Of a stretch of 64,000 nt of DNA, positions 60,302-64,000 are shown piece by piece. The stretch comes from Prinia subflava (Eukaryota; Chordata; Aves; Passeriformes; Cisticolidae). The notes under the pieces are model-generated. The model saw only the letters and a list, made by a program, of their open reading frames with translations, was not told where the DNA came from and did no database searches. Position 1 is the stretch's first letter, and every line of letters begins with the position of its first letter. The position numbers and the translations under genes are program-made. The stretch covers positions 868,001 through 932,000 of the forward strand of contig NW_026960609.1 in assembly GCF_021018805.1 (NCBI RefSeq), written 5' to 3'.

Positions 60302-61004
60302 TGTGAAAAATGTGAGATGATTAATTCATGTTCTTATGATAAACTGGAAATTATAAAGCTGTATAAATTTATATCAGGTAAAAGTCTATGCTTCAGGAGG
60401 TTTCTGCAGCAGATGGTGAAACTGAGCACCCTGAAAATCAGGCGTCTCCATTCAGAAGGGAACAAAAGACTTTGCAGCCTTCTCAAGTATTGGGAGGGGA
60501 CCTGTTGAGATGAGCCGGATCAGCAACTCACACCTCGGGAGCCACTTTCACAGACCATCAAACAATATCACCCATATCTCGAACATTCATCAACTATAAG
60601 GATCCATAAAAACTGAATATTAACACATGGACTTGGGAGGGGAGCTCTTTTTCAATCTGACCGGAGACGAATTTGGGTTTGAATAGCTAACCAAGAAACA
60701 AAGGGAAGTATGGGGAAATATTGCCAGAGGCAGAATAAAGAGTATAAAAACCAAGCCTCGAACATGGCAAATTTGTGAACCCAGCTAGAGACACCGGCTG
60801 CCAGGTCCTGTGTCTCTGGGGTCACCCTTGACTCTACTTTTCCCGGGAGAACTTCTGTCAAGTAAGTTTCGCTGTTCGTGGGGTTCGTATTGTTTTGTTT
60901 TTATTGTTTGAAATTGTTATAATTTGATTCTAAATTTTGTGATTTGGATGTTAATAAACCAAACTATTGAATTTGGCAATAAATTTGTCCTGGCGTTTAT
61001 AACA
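60302..61004 (+). repeat. P2 3' LTR
   Basis: 703 bp, identical by eye to 53801-54503. Followed by the TSD copy TCTTG (61005-61009). Confidence 0.97.
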
Positions 61005-61009
61005 TCTTG

Positions 61010-64000
61010 CAAGCTGCCCTGCAGGAAAGCCTTGTGGGACTAGTAGGGCACTGCTACAGTGACAGAGTCCCTTTGCTGCAGTTGGTTAAGACAGCATCAC
61101 TGAATTTACATCCCTGGTTGAGAATGCTTGTAGTCAATTAGAAACCTGGTTTCCCTTACATTAGGGCTGCTCCACATCACCCTGGGAACATAAAATATAT
61201 TTTAAGTGAGTATGAGTGTAACTTATAACCAGTAAAAAGCAGCTTTGCTTTGTACAGCAATTTAAAGCCTTGGGGTAAGGGAGAATCTGGATTTCCAATG
61301 CATTAATTATGGTCAGTCTGAAAATTAATTCAAGATTTTTATATTTTGTAGTGCTACCATTAAACCAACCTAAGTTATTTACATCTAATTCAATATTGCA
61401 GTTATATTAATTAGAGCTCCTTAAACTGCATGGTAATCTCTAGTTTTCAGTATTTTGCTTTGAAAATATATGGGAATTTTACAAACATGCATTCAGAGAT
61501 CAGATTGTTCTGTCCTTTTTTATCCATTCTAAAGTTCCTCAGAAAAGACATAGCACAGGAGGTCAGCTTGGAAAACACTTTCTAGTCCCTTGTTCCTTTT
61601 CATATTCACTATGCTTCTTTAAATAATACATCACAAGACACTTAACATTCTGAGTTTTGGCAACTACATCAAAGTTTTCAGTGTTTGTTCCTTGAGTATC
61701 AACTTATTGTGATTAATTATCTCACTCTCAGCACCAGTTATGGTCTGTTACCACTGAACCCTCAGCTGGCACTGATGGCACTTGAATAAATTTACTCCAG
61801 GATGTGTTCCATGCATGTTACCTTTAAAGTGGCAGGGATTTACTCTATACTGTTTTCAGGCCATAAAGGCAGCAAAACTAAATAATAAATCATGGCATCT
61901 CTATGAAAACAAATAAGGCTTACTGTCGCAAAAGTAATTACTCACATTCCTCTTTGTTCTTGTGTCTCTGTCATCAGCATTACTCCTAAAAAAGGAGGCA
62001 GAAAAGCATCCTGGGTATTAAACACCCTGGGTATCGTCTTATTTCAGGATCTGTTCAGCTGCTTCTGTCACTAGCAGTTTTCAATAACACACCAGAGGTA
62101 AATCAGCTATATATAGATACTTATAATATAAAATTAATATATATCTTGTTGTTTTGCTGTTCCCATTTCCTTCAAATATTGTTTCTTTCTCTCAACAGTC
62201 GTTGGTCTGTCATGATGTTTGCTACTGCAAGAACATCTTTTAAATGCAGTGAGCTTTCCTTCTATTTCTTTCTTAATTTATATTTTCTGGAAGATTTTAA
62301 TATTCACTGGGATAACATCCTAAAGCTCCTTGCAAAATCTGGATTCTGTAGACTTCCACTGAAAGCGATGTCTAATTAACAACCAAAGCCTGAAGGATGA
62401 ACTCCCTGGGAGCAAATTACTAATTCTTGATAGCAGGACTGTGCTTTTAAGCTGTTGCCAACATCTTGAGAACAGTTCGATGCTGGAAGCTGCTCCCAAG
62501 GGTCCTTTCTTTCAGTTTCGGAATGGGTTGGCATAGGCAGAGGCTCGGGGACGGGCACACTAGTAGGGGGGGAGATGAGGGGATGTCTTTCCACTTCTGG
62601 GAACCTTGGCACTGTTGCCTGCCTTCAGATATAGCTTTTTGTTTTTTCTACAATAACACATTTTCACTGCACAAACTTGCAGTGCTTAATTAAAGCAATA
62701 ATTTTAAACACATTTAGGTAAATCAGTGCAGTGTTCTACTGGATACATAAATTGAGTTAAACCTGCTGCTTGCACCAGTAAATTTATAGGGACAAGCTAC
62801 TCCTGCAGATCAAGTTTTAAGTCAATGAATGTTTAACCACACCGTTGGGCTTTGCCTGGGCTACTGGCCCTGCAGCTGGATGCAATAGGGCAACTGGGAC
62901 TGTGGCCCAGCTGTGCAGGAACTAAAGCTTGGCTAATTTCCTCTAATAGCAGATGTGTCAGGCAACTCCACCAGTTGTTCTTGGCGGCCTGCAGTGCCAT
63001 TTGGCTGTAGTTTTGCTTCTGACTCCTTTGCCTTTCATTCTTGTTTGCTTAGTCTTGATTCCTGTTTCCTGCTTCCTTTGTGTTATGCTCCTATACCTCA
63101 CCTTGTCCCAGTCCTGACTTAGAATAGGGACTCTGGTTTTCAAACATCAAGCTCTGTAACTTTTGGACTATGCTTTTCAGTTTGAGATGATTCTTTCCAT
63201 CTCTGGTGTTTTGATTTATTCTTATGCTAGCTTCACTCCTATCAAGACTCAATTCTTATCTGGTCTTCACCTTTGGGCTTACTGGAGTAGTCTGATGAAA
63301 GTACGTGCCTCTTAGGAAATCTGAAACAGCAGTGGAGGAAACTTGTATTAGGCTGCTTCTCAGCAGTATTGGAATGGGGACAGATATGGAAGTCCTTTGC
63401 ATGATTTCTCTTGAGTCTGCATGCTGTGAGGGATTACAGGCATGACTTGTGGATCAGTTTTGCACCAGAGGCTTAATCTGAATGCAATTATTAATTTGCA
63501 GCCTTAGATGACCACAGTTATGCTTCTTTTATATTGAAATCTGTTGTAAGCAGGCCAGTTTTGGCATGGGGTAAACAATTTCCAGGGCTCAAGGTTATTT
63601 TCTCTCACTTGTGTTCTTCTCTTTTACTATTTGTTGACTTTTCAAATGTCAGTCAAGCTCTATATAACTGTTCATGGCACCAGTTGTTACTGTTTTCCAT
63701 GTTGATTCAGCATCTTGGAATTTGTAGCTAACCCTTCTCTCTTCTGTATTCCAGATGCCACTGCTTGTATTTTATTGCAACACAATTCATTTCGGTATCA
63801 TCCATTCCATGACTATAGAATTATCTATTTAGCTTTGCTTTCTAAACCAGGCACAGTATCATTAACAGTGCATATAAATTCTGCTAAAAGCTTCAGGACC
63901 GAATCCAGAACCTGCATAATTAGCCAAGCCAAAAGCCCAACAGACATATGCTGGGAAAAACATGCAAAGCTCCAGAGAGGCTGATGATCAACAGGTTAAG
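61010..64000. other. Gene-free stretch to the window end
   Basis: AT-rich unique sequence. ORFs of 60-90 codons look random. No gene or repeat was recognised. Confidence 0.6.

Larger units (their letters stand above)
53801..61004 (+). mobile_element. Provirus P2: young gammaretrovirus-like (ERV1-type) ERV
   Basis: A 7204-bp element with perfect 5-bp TSDs TCTTG (53796-53800 and 61005-61009). Its two 703-bp LTRs show no difference on line-by-line reading, so insertion was recent. It contains a PBS-like site, a long leader with a splice donor, a 290-codon gag-MA-like ORF, a scrambled RT/RNase H fragment, a splice acceptor with two small downstream ORFs, and a polypurine tract. No capsid, nucleocapsid, protease, integrase or env was recognised. 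It must therefore have depended on proteins supplied by a relative. Confidence 0.95.

Overview
The window looks like avian, probably songbird, nuclear DNA. This rests on CR1 LINE fragments in both orientations (about 12.9, 35.9, 40.7, 45.6 and 52.7 kb), many avian-type solo LTRs, AT-rich intergenic sequence with scattered simple repeats, and the absence of any recognisable host exon, tRNA or rRNA. It reads as a gene-poor region loaded with endogenous retrovirus (ERV) material. All boundaries below were found by eye from TG...CA ends, target-site duplications (TSDs) and frame-by-frame reading.

Layout. 0-4.3 kb: three solo LTRs, the third (2944-4321) belonging to a ~1.4 kb family called 'LTR A' here. 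4.3-19 kb: mostly unique sequence, an old CR1 and one solo LTR (16047-16596). 19-31.5 kb: a nested ERV cluster. An LTR ('LTR B', 19037-30358, TSD CCCTG) was split by a roughly 10.5 kb betaretrovirus-like provirus on the minus strand ('P1', 19810-30298). P1 was itself hit by three solo LTRs: 21903-22301 in integrase, 25904-26435 in gag capsid, and 26663-28100 (LTR A) also in gag. P1 has both LTRs, a PBS, a PPT, gag, pro, pol and env. Gag, pro and pol are broken by stops and frameshifts, and env has one in-frame stop. A second, inverted LTR B copy lies at about 30.9-31.5 kb.

31.5-46.7 kb: mostly unique sequence with CR1 pieces and two old solo LTRs (36364-36962, 37290-37970) of the family carried by the young provirus. 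46.7-51.1 kb: two more LTR A copies, each split by a smaller solo LTR with a 6-bp TSD, next to or inside an older LTR remnant; then a 21-bp minisatellite. 53.8-61.0 kb: a young gammaretrovirus-like provirus on the plus strand ('P2', TSD TCTTG). Its two 703-bp LTRs are identical by eye. It keeps an intact 290-codon gag-MA-like ORF and a scrambled RT/RNase H fragment but no recognisable CA, NC, protease, integrase or env. Near its 3' end it has a strong splice-acceptor-like site followed by a first-ATG, cysteine-rich 84-codon ORF and then a second small ORF. 61-64 kb: unique sequence with nothing recognised.

The best candidate for something undescribed is P2: a recent, apparently non-autonomous retroviral element with a possible spliced accessory gene and about 1.5 kb of internal sequence of unknown origin. 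Second is the nearly complete env of P1.
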